This document shows positions 18,464-27,142 of a stretch of DNA of 64,000 nucleotides, in pieces. The DNA is from Salegentibacter sp. Hel_I_6 (GTDB taxonomy: Bacteria; Bacteroidota; Bacteroidia; Flavobacteriales; Flavobacteriaceae). Location of the stretch: the NCBI RefSeq assembly GCF_000745315.1, contig NZ_JQNQ01000001.1, forward strand, positions 248,001 through 312,000, written 5' to 3'. The first letter of the stretch is position 1. Every line of letters begins with the position of its first letter. Position numbers and translations under genes: made by a program. The notes under the pieces were generated by a model. That model saw only the letters and a list, made by a program, of their open reading frames with translations. It had not been told where the DNA came from and did not search any database.

Positions 18464-18880
18464 ATGCAAAGCTTTAATAAAATAATAGCTGTTTCATTGG
18501 TACTTGCAGTAATGTTTGCTTCATCGTCTTTTACTGTGAATATGCATTTCTGCTGTGATAAACTCGTGGATATGGCGGTTTTAAATAAAGCTCAGGTTTG
18601 TGATAATGCGGTGAAGGCTCAGACCAATCCTTCAAAAAAATGTTCGTTCGAAAAAAAAGGTTGCTGTGCTAATAAATCTATAGTTAAAGAAAGTGGCGAT
18701 AACTTTCAAAAAGCTTCATTTGAGATGGAAAATCATAAACTGATTTTCCTACACACATTTTTTTACACTTACGTAAATCTATTCGAAGGGTTGGAACAAA
18801 ATATAATCCCTTTTAGGGATTATGACCCACCCCTCATACCGAAAGATTTTCAAGTACTCCACGAGGTATATTTAATTTGA
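18464..18880 (+). CDS. HYC/CC/PP-type small secreted protein, second copy
   Basis: 138 residues, same length and plan as 17791-18207: signal (1-27), MHFCCDKLVD, Cys-rich middle (CSFEKKGCCAN), then an IPFRDYDPPLIP-like end. It differs enough in sequence to rule out a recent copy. First gene of the right arm. It is followed 176 bases later by the second AraC regulator. Role as for its partner: a likely periplasmic metal-binding or sensing protein. Confidence 0.8.
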   Translation: MQSFNKIIAVSLVLAVMFASSSFTVNMHFCCDKLVDMAVLNKAQVCDNAVKAQTNPSKKCSFEKKGCCANKSIVKESGDNFQKASFEMENHKLIFLHTFFYTYVNLFEGLEQNIIPFRDYDPPLIPKDFQVLHEVYLI

Positions 18881-18888
18881 TTTCATCC

Positions 18889-18920
18889 TAAGTAGGTTCT
18901 TTTTCAAACAACCTACCTTA
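18889..18920 (+). terminator. Weak hairpin after the HYC gene, possible terminator
   Basis: TAAGTAGGTT pairs with AACCTACCTTA (one bulged C) around an 11-base loop, 9 bases after the stop at 18880. No U-run follows, so termination by this hairpin alone is uncertain. Confidence 0.3.
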
Positions 18921-19017
18921 TATGTTGGCCTGTACTACGCAAAGGCTAACAACTGGTGCGCTCTATCCTGAGCATACCACACTTTCAACTATTTGAAAAA
19001 CAGAAATTTATAATCTA

Positions 19018-19038
19018 TTAGAATAAATACCATTCTAA
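19018..19038. promoter_or_regulatory. Inverted repeat upstream of second AraC regulator
   Basis: TTAGAAT, seven bases, ATTCTAA, ending 18 bases before the start codon at 19057. It may be an autoregulatory site. Confidence 0.4.
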
Positions 19039-19056
19039 GAATAAATAATTAATACT

Positions 19057-19638
19057 ATGGATTTACAGAAAGAATTCTGGATAAAGAATATGGTATGTAG
19101 CCGTTGTCTAAAAGTAATAACGCAAGAACTGGAAGAGATGGGAATAACCGTACTCTCTTTGGAATTAGGTAAACTATTGGTTGAATCTTCAAAAAACACC
19201 AACACGGAGGTTACGTATAAAGTTACCAAAGTACTTCATTCCAATGATTTTGAAATAGTACAAAGTGAAGGGGAAATGCTGGTTGAAAAAGTAAAAATGA
19301 TTCTAATCCAACTGCTTACTCAGTTACCACTTCATTTGAAAACAAATACTTCAGAACATTTGTCTTCAACGCTCAACAGGGATTATAAAATACTGAGCAG
19401 GCTGTTTTCTAAAAATGAAAACACCACCATTGAAAAATACTTTATAAAACTGAAAATTGAAAAAGTAAAAGAACTTATTCAATTAAAACAATATTCTTTT
19501 TCAGATGTGGCATATATGCTGGATTATAGTAGCATTAACCATTTATCAAGACAGTTTAAAGAGATTGTGGGAATGAGTATGAGCGACTATAAAAACACAG
19601 AAAAATGGAAACGAAATTTCTATGATGAAATTATATAA
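19057..19638 (+). CDS. AraC-type regulator with N-terminal CxxC metal-binding-like domain, second copy
   Basis: 193 residues. Same architecture as 7284-7850: an N-terminal strand-turn with MVCSRC (CxxC at about 12-15), then LELGKLLVESS, and a C-terminal AraC region with YMLDYSSINHLSRQFK and GMSMSDYK. The stretch YFIKLKIEKVKELIQ is nearly identical in both copies. It is the natural regulator for the metallochaperone and small membrane genes that follow on the plus strand. Sensing by the CxxC part is inferred. Confidence 0.85.
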   Translation: MDLQKEFWIKNMVCSRCLKVITQELEEMGITVLSLELGKLLVESSKNTNTEVTYKVTKVLHSNDFEIVQSEGEMLVEKVKMILIQLLTQLPLHLKTNTSEHLSSTLNRDYKILSRLFSKNENTTIEKYFIKLKIEKVKELIQLKQYSFSDVAYMLDYSSINHLSRQFKEIVGMSMSDYKNTEKWKRNFYDEII

Positions 19639-19644
19639 ATAACA

Positions 19645-19690
19645 ACGAAAGTTATGCAGATGAAGTAGCATAAAAACAGATAGCTTTCGT
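19645..19690 (+). terminator. Stem-loop after the second AraC gene, possible terminator
   Basis: ACGAAAG-TTATGC (19645-19657) pairs with GCATAA (19668-19673) and CTTTCGT (19684-19690). It begins seven bases after the AraC stop. No clear U-tract. Confidence 0.35.
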
Positions 19691-19820
19691 GTTAATTATA
19701 ATATTAAAAACCCTAAAGCCCGAACTCCCTAAGGCTTGTGTTGATAATCCCCCAATTACAACATAAGCCAGTTCAGGTCTTAAAAAGGCGAGGAATAAAC
19801 ATTAATTAAAATAAAAAACA

Positions 19821-20048
19821 ATGAAAAATCACTGGTTATGGATGGTCCTCGGTTGTGGACTGCCGCTTTTACTCATCTTTTTAGCACCATCTATTGGAAT
19901 TGGTGGTGGCACCTGGCTTTTTGCATTTATTATAATAATGTTCGCAGTACACTTGTTAATGCCCATGCGGCACGGGAGCCATACGCACGGATTGTCCAAT
20001 GAGAACTTAAAAAAGAAGGATAAAAAAAAAGAAGGACAACATCACTAA
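19821..20048 (+). CDS. Small membrane protein, His-rich tail
   Basis: 75 residues with two membrane helices (about 5-25 and 30-47) and a tail with HGSHTHG and a terminal KKEGQHH. Resembles small DUF2933-like membrane proteins seen beside copper genes. First of five short genes packed at 19821-20806. Confidence 0.7.
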   Translation: MKNHWLWMVLGCGLPLLLIFLAPSIGIGGGTWLFAFIIIMFAVHLLMPMRHGSHTHGLSNENLKKKDKKKEGQHH

Positions 20049-20058
20049 AATTTATGTT

Positions 20059-20271
20059 ATGAAACGAAAATTTCAAATTAATGGTATTAGTTGCGGCGGC
20101 TGCATTAGCAGGGTCAAAAAGACATTGGAAGAACATCCAAAGATTGAAAAGGCAGAAATTTTTCTGGCACCAAAAGGAGCTACAATCATCACTATGAAGG
20201 AAACGCTTTCAGTAGATGAATTACAAAAACAACTCAGCAACCTTGAGGGTTACACAATTGAAAAACTATAA
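20059..20271 (+). CDS. HMA-domain copper chaperone, CopZ-like
   Basis: 70 residues, one heavy-metal-associated domain. The metal loop reads ISCGGCISRV (CGGC at about 12-15), followed by alpha helix and the second beta-alpha-beta half (AKIEKAEIFLAPKGATI-like). It would carry Cu(I) in the cytoplasm, possibly to the P-type ATPase at 40939. The loop has CGGC instead of the usual MxCxxC; the residue before it is Ser. Confidence 0.85.
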   Translation: MKRKFQINGISCGGCISRVKKTLEEHPKIEKAEIFLAPKGATIITMKETLSVDELQKQLSNLEGYTIEKL

Positions 20272-20293
20272 AAGTAACTTAAAATCAAAAATT

Positions 20294-20518
20294 ATGTTTT
20301 TTCACGACGGAAGTTTCGGAGGTATGCACCTGATATGGTGGATTATTTGGATGGCGTTTATCATTTGGATTTTCTTTATCCCAACTGATATCCCATACCA
20401 AAAACCAAAAAAAGAAAAGCCATTGGACATCCTAAAAAACAGGTTTGCCAAGGGCGAAATTTCAAAGGAGGAATTTGAAGAATCCAAAAAATTATTAAAA
20501 TCAGATAACCAATCTTAA
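20294..20518 (+). CDS. Small membrane protein with SHOCT domain
   Basis: 74 residues from the ATG at 20294; an open frame 78 bases earlier overlaps the chaperone gene and is not used. One membrane helix (about 10-30), then a charged linker and a SHOCT-like C-terminus (LDILKNRFAKGEISKEEFEESKKLL). SHOCT tails are short oligomerisation helices. Role unknown. Confidence 0.75.
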   Translation: MFFHDGSFGGMHLIWWIIWMAFIIWIFFIPTDIPYQKPKKEKPLDILKNRFAKGEISKEEFEESKKLLKSDNQS

Positions 20519-20530
20519 AACATATAAATT

Positions 20531-20806
20531 ATGTATCGATTAAATGTAAAAAAATTCGGTTTTGCCCTCGGTCTAACAGTATCCTTAATTTATTTGGGCT
20601 GTATGATCGTGATGGCTACAGCAGGACAGGAAGGAACGATTATATTTTTCAACAGCCTTTTACACGGTCTGGACACCAGTAATATTATAAGAATGGACGT
20701 GCCACTATTAGAAGCATTTTTTGGTATTGTGCAAAGCTTCATTTTAGGCTGGTTGATTGGAGCGTGTATTGCGGCATTTTATAATGCCCAAATAAAAAAC
20801 AGATGA
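20531..20806 (+). CDS. DUF5676-like small membrane protein
   Basis: 91 residues with two membrane helices (about 10-30 and 64-84) and the middle segment FFNSLLHGLDTSNIIRMD. This fits the DUF5676 family of small membrane proteins often found with copper-resistance genes. It closes the short-gene group; 94 bases follow before the AlbA_2 gene. Confidence 0.75.
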   Translation: MYRLNVKKFGFALGLTVSLIYLGCMIVMATAGQEGTIIFFNSLLHGLDTSNIIRMDVPLLEAFFGIVQSFILGWLIGACIAAFYNAQIKNR

Positions 20807-20900
20807 TTTTGCATTAAATAGGATTGTTTAATCGAAAGTTTAGATAAGGCCCTCTTGAATTTAGAACATAATTATATCAAAGATTCATAAACCGCTAAAA

Positions 20901-21719
20901 ATGATAAACAGTAATACTTATAAAAATATTAAGATCATTTTGACTCATTTATTTATTGGGGCAGGTATTTTTTATTTCCTGGTACACCCTTTTACAATGG
21001 TAATCTACTGGTTTGAGTTCAGTGATACGCCCTTCTCTTTCCCCTTGTTTCAGCAAGTCTTAGAAGAACGTTTTTTGGAATCTTTCAGTTTCAATATGCG
21101 GGGCATGGGCGGACTCTTAACTTTATTGGGAGGATTCTTGGGGATAGTTTCAGGTTTATTCTGGATAAACCTGAAAAAGAAAAATGAAATTATTGGCACA
21201 CAACAGCGGCTGCTTGTTCGTGATATTGAAGAATTAATCCAGGCCGGTGAAAATGAACGGGTGGAATTCAAATCTTCCATACGCTATGATTATTACCGTA
21301 AAACAACCAATCGGGAACTGGAGTTGGTCATTGCCAAAACCATTGTGGGCTTTATGAATGCCAAGGGTGGAAAACTTATAATTGGTGTTGATGACGACGG
21401 AAATGTTCTGGGATTGGAAAAAGATTATAAAACTCTAAAGCATAAAAACATGGATGGGTATGAACGTGCGGTGTTCAGGATTATCTCTACACAATTGGGT
21501 CACGAGGCTTGTTTCAGCAACCATATTTCGTTCTACAGTATTGATGAGAAAGATGTGTGCGTGGTGGATATCGAACCTTCCAACGAACCGGTTTATGTGA
21601 GTGATGAAGGAAACACCACTTTTTATGTACGCACAGGAAATGCTACGTATCCACTATCGGTAAAAGAAACAGTGGATTATTTAAAAACCAAAAAGCTTAA
21701 GCTTATGCAATACAACTAG
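20901..21719 (+). CDS. Membrane-anchored AlbA_2 (Schlafen-type) protein
   Basis: 272 residues. Two membrane helices occupy the first 95 residues (about 12-34 and 70-92). From about 105 the protein is an AlbA_2 domain with GENERVEFKSS, IVGFMNAKGGKLIIGVDDDGNVLGLE and the end segment TFYVRTGNATYPLS. AlbA_2 domains bind nucleic acids and are also found in Schlafen proteins. A membrane-bound version inside a metal-resistance island is unusual. I cannot assign a function. Confidence 0.82.
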   Translation: MINSNTYKNIKIILTHLFIGAGIFYFLVHPFTMVIYWFEFSDTPFSFPLFQQVLEERFLESFSFNMRGMGGLLTLLGGFLGIVSGLFWINLKKKNEIIGTQQRLLVRDIEELIQAGENERVEFKSSIRYDYYRKTTNRELELVIAKTIVGFMNAKGGKLIIGVDDDGNVLGLEKDYKTLKHKNMDGYERAVFRIISTQLGHEACFSNHISFYSIDEKDVCVVDIEPSNEPVYVSDEGNTTFYVRTGNATYPLSVKETVDYLKTKKLKLMQYN

Positions 21720-21851
21720 TTTATAAGAGAGGTTGGAAATGAAATATCCAAAATGATTCGATTACTAAATTCTTTGGCTTGACATGTAAATCTAATTCGG
21801 ACAGAATTAGTGGAATTAAACCCGAAATCAGAGATTAAAAAGACGAAAAAA

Positions 21852-22313
21852 ATGAAAATACTATTGGCCATAGATGGTTCAGATTTTAGTAAAGTAGCCA
21901 TTCACGAACTTATAAAAATGACCCTATCCTCAAATAGTGAAATTCATATTATAAATGTTTATGAAGTTCCGAAAACAACCGGCCTGGGATTGCATACTAT
22001 GGGCGGCAGGATAGGAAATTACATAGAAGAAATTAGAAGTAACGCTCAAAAATTGGGAAACAAAATCGTTTCAGAAGCTTTCGATAAAATCAAGGCCGAA
22101 AACAAGGCACTTACCATAACCACAAGTGTTGTTAGTGGCCTGCCCAAAAGTACTATTTATGAAAAAGCAGAAAATTGGGGTGCAGATTTAATTGTAGTAG
22201 GCTCTCAGGGTCACGGTGCTTTTTCTCGCTTAGTATTGGGCTCAGTATCCCAATATTTAACCACAAATGCCAAATGTTCAGTACTGATTGCAAGAGATAG
22301 AAATAAAAAATGA
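21852..22313 (+). CDS. Universal stress protein, single domain
   Basis: 153 residues from ATG 21852 (MKILLAIDGSDFS); the open frame starting 42 bases earlier has no USP character. The nucleotide-binding end motif is complete: VGSQGHGAFSRLVLGSVS (G-2x-G-9x-G-S). Its stop overlaps the start of the NADH dehydrogenase gene (ATGA), so the two are translationally coupled. Confidence 0.93.
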   Translation: MKILLAIDGSDFSKVAIHELIKMTLSSNSEIHIINVYEVPKTTGLGLHTMGGRIGNYIEEIRSNAQKLGNKIVSEAFDKIKAENKALTITTSVVSGLPKSTIYEKAENWGADLIVVGSQGHGAFSRLVLGSVSQYLTTNAKCSVLIARDRNKK

Positions 22314-23665
22314 AAGAAAAGCAAACACATAGCATTACGTTGGAATCCACCTGTAAGATAACAGATGAGATATGTCTTCCCGATACTAAATTACCTCGTG
22401 TGGTTATCGTTGGTGGAGGATTTGCAGGTTTGGCATTGGTTGAGAAACTGAAACACAAAGAAGTTCAAGTGGTTTTACTCGATAAAAATAACTTCCATCA
22501 ATTTCAACCTTTATTATATCAAGTGGCAACGAGTGCCCTGGAGCCTGACAGTATTGTATTTCCATTCAGAAAACAAATCAATGGCTATAAAAATGTTTTC
22601 TTTCGTTTGGCTGAAGTTGAGGAAATTCAACCTGATTCAAATACTATATTGACCAATAAGGGAAGTGTTTCTTATGACTATTTAGTGTTGGCTACTGGCA
22701 CGACCACCAATTTCTTTGGGATGGATTCTGTGGCCGAAAATAGTTTGGGGATGAAGGATATTCGCGATTCCCTCAACATCCGTCATATGATGTTGCAAAA
22801 TTTGGAACAGGCAGCTATTACTTGTGATGATAAAGAACGCGACGCGCTGACAAATTTTGTAATTGTAGGTGGTGGTCCAGCAGGCGTAGAAATGGCAGGA
22901 GCATTGGCTGAATTCTGTAAATATATTCTACCCAAAGATTATCCAGAGTATCCTGCTTCCATTATGAACATTTATTTAATAGAAGCCATTGATGAGTTGT
23001 TAAGTACAATGTCTGATAAAGCATCTTCGAAAACCCTCAAATATTTAGAGGATTTAAATGTAAAAGTATTATTAAATGAAGCTGTAAGCAATTATGATGG
23101 AAAGGAAGTCACTACCAAAAGTGATAAGACCATATTGGCTAAAAACCTTATCTGGACGGCTGGCGTAAAAGGACAATTCCCAAATGGTATTGATGGAAAA
23201 CACGTAGTCAGAGGCAACCGTATTAAAACCAATGCCAATTTAAAAGTAGAAGGCTACGAAAATATTTTTGCCATAGGTGATATCGCAGCACTCATTTCCA
23301 AAGAAACCCCAAAAGGACATCCACAAGTAGCACAGACCGCTATTCAACAAGGTAAATACCTGGGCGATTCGATATTAAATATCATAAATAACAAATCCAT
23401 AAAACCTTTCAAATATAAAGATAAAGGTTCCTTAGCAACCGTAGGTAAACGCAAGGCAGTTGCCGATTTGGGCAAATTTAAATTTGCAGGCTATTTCGCC
23501 TGGTTGCTGTGGTCCGTTGTTCACTTGATGTCCATAAGTGGATTTAGAAATAGATTGATGGTTGGTTTTAATTGGGCGGTAAGTTATTTCACTTATGAAA
23601 AGAGCAACCGCCTGATTATTAGAAACTTTAAACCGAAATCTTCGGTTAAAAACAGAACAAAATAA
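22310..23665 (+). CDS. Type II NADH:quinone oxidoreductase (NDH-2)
   Basis: 451 residues. Two dinucleotide-binding motifs, VVIVGGGFAGLALVE (about 31-45) and VIVGGGPAGVEMAGALAE (about 185-202), and the family feature FHQFQPLLYQVATSALEP. A hydrophobic C-terminal region (FAGYFAWLLWSVVHLM, about 385-405) would anchor it to the membrane. It reoxidises NADH without pumping protons. It overlaps the USP gene upstream by 4 bases and is 7 bases before the APC permease. It may keep the redox balance of the glycolytic genes downstream. Confidence 0.92.
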   Translation: MKEKQTHSITLESTCKITDEICLPDTKLPRVVIVGGGFAGLALVEKLKHKEVQVVLLDKNNFHQFQPLLYQVATSALEPDSIVFPFRKQINGYKNVFFRLAEVEEIQPDSNTILTNKGSVSYDYLVLATGTTTNFFGMDSVAENSLGMKDIRDSLNIRHMMLQNLEQAAITCDDKERDALTNFVIVGGGPAGVEMAGALAEFCKYILPKDYPEYPASIMNIYLIEAIDELLSTMSDKASSKTLKYLEDLNVKVLLNEAVSNYDGKEVTTKSDKTILAKNLIWTAGVKGQFPNGIDGKHVVRGNRIKTNANLKVEGYENIFAIGDIAALISKETPKGHPQVAQTAIQQGKYLGDSILNIINNKSIKPFKYKDKGSLATVGKRKAVADLGKFKFAGYFAWLLWSVVHLMSISGFRNRLMVGFNWAVSYFTYEKSNRLIIRNFKPKSSVKNRTK

Positions 23666-23672
23666 TTTTGAA

Positions 23673-25028
23673 ATGAAAAACACCACAGATAAAAATAATA
23701 AGCTTTCCCTAATAGGTTCCATATCTCTTGGTACAGGCGTAATGATTGGTGCTGGCATATTTGTCCTTATGGGGCAAATAGCAGAGTTGGTGGGTGATCT
23801 ATTTCCCATTGCATTTATTGCAGGTGCTGTTGTGGTGGGTTTTAGCTCATATTCCTATGTCAAGTTTTCAAATGCTTTTCCATCGTCTGGAGGTGTGGTT
23901 AAATTCCTTAACAAATCCTATGGACCTGGAACAACAACAGGGTTTTATTCTTTGCTGATGTACGTATCAATGGTAGTTTCCGAAAGTCTGGTGGCGGGCA
24001 CTTTTGGAGCATATACGTTGAGACTATTTCCCGAGTCCTATGCAGGTTATGCCTCTACCCTGGGTGTTGGGCTAATTGTTGTTGCTTATATAGTGAACAT
24101 CCTGGGCAATAAGGTTATTGGTGCCACCGCGACATTTACCGCTATTATAAAGGTAGTGGGAATAGCAATTTTAGCTATTGCCGGCCTTGCAATTTCAGGT
24201 TTTGCCGATATTACGGGAAACTATATTCCCAAAAATACTGAGACATTACCACAAGGCTTCGGATTTGTGGCCGCTTTGGCGTTATCTATCCTTGCTTATA
24301 AAGGCTTTACCACTATCACGAACCAAGGAGCCGATATTAAAAACCCGCATAAAAATCTTGGTAGGTCTATCGTGTTTTCCATACTTATCTGCACACTGAT
24401 ATATGTAGCCTTGGCATTAGCTGTTGCGGGAGGTTTAAGCATTCCTGAAATAATCGAAGCTAAAGATTATGCCCTTGCAGCCGCCGCAAAACCTGTTTTT
24501 GGGGAATGGGGTTCCTGGATTACCATTGGCATTGCCATTATTGCCACGGTTTCTGGGGTCATTGCCAGTATCTTTTCCTCTTCACGCTTGTTGGCAATGC
24601 TCAGCAATATGAAACAGGTGCCTTCTTTAACCAAACTTGGTAGCTTAAAAAATCCAGCACTAGTATTCACGTCTTCCCTCGCCATTTTACTGACCGTGCT
24701 TTTCGATTTGACAAGGATAGCATCCATTGGGGCTATTTTTTACCTTATTATGGATATCGCTATCCATTGGGGGCTGTTCCGTCACCTTAAAAACAAAGTG
24801 GTTTTTCAGCCTATCATCCCATTAATAGCCATCGTATTGGACATTGCGGTATTGGCAGCTTTTCTTTATATAAAATATCTGAACGATCCTTTGGTGCTTA
24901 TCGTAGCAGCGATTGGGATTGTTCTAATACTTGTGGCGGAACGCCTTTTTATGATTTCACATACAGACGATGAAGGTAATATGCCGATGGGAATGAAGAA
25001 TACAAGTGACAAAAACAAAAAAACATAA
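23673..25028 (+). CDS. APC-superfamily permease, second copy
   Basis: 451 residues with about 12 membrane helices. Start region KLSLIGSISLGTGVMIGAG and the segment GFTTITNQGADIKNPHKN match the paralogue at 2358-3674 almost position by position, though it carries about 15 more residues at its C-terminus (ending GMKNTSDKNKKT). Substrate unknown. It stands between NDH-2 and the type II GAPDH. Confidence 0.85.
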   Translation: MKNTTDKNNKLSLIGSISLGTGVMIGAGIFVLMGQIAELVGDLFPIAFIAGAVVVGFSSYSYVKFSNAFPSSGGVVKFLNKSYGPGTTTGFYSLLMYVSMVVSESLVAGTFGAYTLRLFPESYAGYASTLGVGLIVVAYIVNILGNKVIGATATFTAIIKVVGIAILAIAGLAISGFADITGNYIPKNTETLPQGFGFVAALALSILAYKGFTTITNQGADIKNPHKNLGRSIVFSILICTLIYVALALAVAGGLSIPEIIEAKDYALAAAAKPVFGEWGSWITIGIAIIATVSGVIASIFSSSRLLAMLSNMKQVPSLTKLGSLKNPALVFTSSLAILLTVLFDLTRIASIGAIFYLIMDIAIHWGLFRHLKNKVVFQPIIPLIAIVLDIAVLAAFLYIKYLNDPLVLIVAAIGIVLILVAERLFMISHTDDEGNMPMGMKNTSDKNKKT

Positions 25029-25047
25029 TTAATTAAAAACAATTTAT

Positions 25048-26061
25048 ATGAAAAATGTAGCAGTTATAGGTTACGGAGTCATTGGAAAAAGGGTGGCAGA
25101 TGCCATCAACTTACAAAACGATATGAAGCTTTCGGGAGTATGTGATATCATCAGCGATTGGCGTATTCAAAATGCCGTAAGAAAGAATTACAACATATAC
25201 GCAGCAACTCAAGATGCAGCTGATAATATGAAATCTGAAGGGATTTCTGTTAAAGGCAATATGCAGGAACTTTTAAAGAAATCAGACCTTGTAGTGGACT
25301 GTACGCCTAAAAAGATTGCTGCTCAAAATGTAGCGATTTATAAAGAACAGAATATAAAATTTATTTTGCACGGTGGCGAAAAACACGAAACCACAGGGCA
25401 TTCCTTTAGTGCAGAAAATAATTACAAATCCGCTCTAAACTTGAATGCGACAAGAGTAGTTTCTTGTAATACTACGTCTATTTTAAGAACCTTGACCGCT
25501 TTAAAAAGAGCCGATTTATTGGATTATGCCAGAGGTACACTTTTAAGAAGAGCTACAGACCCTTGGGAAAGTCATTTAGGTGGTATTATGAATACGATGG
25601 TTCCCGAAAAAGATATCCCAAGCCATCAAGGTCCAGATGCTAAAAGTGTTGACCCAGAACTGGATGTCATCACCGCAGCGGTAAAAGTACCCGAAACATT
25701 GAGCCATATGCACTACTGGAATGTGAAATTGAAAAAGCAGGCGACAAAGGAAGAAGTGCTAAATGCTTTCAAAACTTCAAGTCGTATTAAATTAATTCAA
25801 TATGACCAAGGTCTGGTTTCTAACAATACCATTAAGGAAATGTTCTTGGATATGGGAAGACCTTGGGGCGATATGTATGAAGTTGCGCTGTGGGAAGATA
25901 TGCTCAAAGTACAGGGAGATGAACTTTTTTATGCCTATGTAGTCGATAACCAAGCCATTGTAATCCCGGAAACAATCGATGCTATTAGGGCATTAACTGG
26001 AATTGAAACAGATGGTACAAAATCCATAGCCAAAACAAATGAAAGTTTAGGAATCCATTAA
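25048..26061 (+). CDS. Archaeal-type (type II) glyceraldehyde-3-phosphate dehydrogenase
   Basis: 337 residues, the usual length for the archaeal form. The Rossmann start is AVIGYGVIGKRVADAI; the catalytic Cys is in VVSCNTTSILR (Cys140) and HGGEKHE precedes it (about 108-114). This family differs from the bacterial GapA and usually accepts NADP or both cofactors. It oxidises glyceraldehyde-3-phosphate to 1,3-bisphosphoglycerate, or runs in reverse in gluconeogenesis. It is 12 bases upstream of the aldolase, so both act on the same intermediate. It probably came by horizontal transfer, but only a tree could show the donor. Confidence 0.92.
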   Translation: MKNVAVIGYGVIGKRVADAINLQNDMKLSGVCDIISDWRIQNAVRKNYNIYAATQDAADNMKSEGISVKGNMQELLKKSDLVVDCTPKKIAAQNVAIYKEQNIKFILHGGEKHETTGHSFSAENNYKSALNLNATRVVSCNTTSILRTLTALKRADLLDYARGTLLRRATDPWESHLGGIMNTMVPEKDIPSHQGPDAKSVDPELDVITAAVKVPETLSHMHYWNVKLKKQATKEEVLNAFKTSSRIKLIQYDQGLVSNNTIKEMFLDMGRPWGDMYEVALWEDMLKVQGDELFYAYVVDNQAIVIPETIDAIRALTGIETDGTKSIAKTNESLGIH

Positions 26062-26072
26062 ATACTATCAAA

Positions 26073-27134
26073 ATGAAAACAGACAAGAATATAGTAGAAC
26101 TTTTAGGAGAAAAAGCAGACTTCTATTTAGAACACGTTTGTGAAAAAATAACAAAGGATGAATTGCAAGTGCCAAGCAAAAATAGTTTAGAAAAAGTATT
26201 TGGCAATAGCAACAGAAATTCACAGGTACTTCGTAGCCTTTCCCAATTATACAATCACGGAAATCTGGCAGGAACTGGTTATTTAAGTATCCTTCCTGTT
26301 GACCAAGGTATTGAGCATAGCGCGGCCTTTTCATTCTATAAAAACCCAGATTATTTCGACCCAGAGAACATTATAAAACTCGCCCTTGAGGCCGGTTGTA
26401 ATGGGGTGGCTTCCACGTTTGGGGTTTTGGGTTTGAATGCCCGAAAATATGCCCATAAAATCCCTTTTATCGTTAAGATTAACCACAATGAACTGCTTAC
26501 CTACCCGAACAAATATGACCAAACACTCTTTGGTAAGGTAAAAACCGCTTGGGATATGGGAGCAATTGCCGTAGGAGCTACGATTTATTTTGGTTCAGCG
26601 GAAAGTAACAGACAACTCAAAGAAATAGCAGAGGCTTTTGAAGAAGCTCATAATCTTGGTATGGCTACCATTTTATGGTGCTATACACGAAATGAAGCTT
26701 TTAAAACCGAAAAAGAAGATTACCACGCGGCTGCCGATGTTACTGGGCAGGCCAATCATTTGGGCGTAACTATTCAAGCGGATATCATCAAACAAAAATT
26801 ACCAACCAATAATTTCGGGTTTAAAGAAATAGGATTTGGAAAATATGATGATGAAATGTATAAAACGTTGACGACAGACCATCCCATTGACCTTTGTCGA
26901 TTACAGGTAGCAAATTGTTATATGGGTAAAATAGGACTGATAAATTCTGGCGGTGGTTCTAAAGGGAAGTCCGATTTAGTTGATGCTATAACTACTGCCG
27001 TCATCAATAAAAGGGCTGGTGGCTCTGGGCTGATAATGGGAAGAAAAGCATTTCAAAAGCCTTTTAGCGAAGGCGTGAAAGTATTACAATCTGTTCAGGA
27101 AGTTTATTTGGACGATAAAATTAGTATAGCATAA
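26073..27134 (+). CDS. Class I fructose-bisphosphate aldolase, FbaB/DhnA type
   Basis: 353 residues, the size of E. coli FbaB. Recognisable by ILPVDQGIEHSA, the PFIVKINHNELL strand, GAIAVGATIYFGS and the C-terminal GLIMGRKAFQKP. This is the archaeal-type class I fold, unlike the class II enzymes most flavobacteria use. It splits or forms fructose-1,6-bisphosphate. It follows the GAPDH gene by 12 bases and precedes the symporter by 9. Confidence 0.92.
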   Translation: MKTDKNIVELLGEKADFYLEHVCEKITKDELQVPSKNSLEKVFGNSNRNSQVLRSLSQLYNHGNLAGTGYLSILPVDQGIEHSAAFSFYKNPDYFDPENIIKLALEAGCNGVASTFGVLGLNARKYAHKIPFIVKINHNELLTYPNKYDQTLFGKVKTAWDMGAIAVGATIYFGSAESNRQLKEIAEAFEEAHNLGMATILWCYTRNEAFKTEKEDYHAAADVTGQANHLGVTIQADIIKQKLPTNNFGFKEIGFGKYDDEMYKTLTTDHPIDLCRLQVANCYMGKIGLINSGGGSKGKSDLVDAITTAVINKRAGGSGLIMGRKAFQKPFSEGVKVLQSVQEVYLDDKISIA

Positions 27135-27142
27135 TCAACAGA

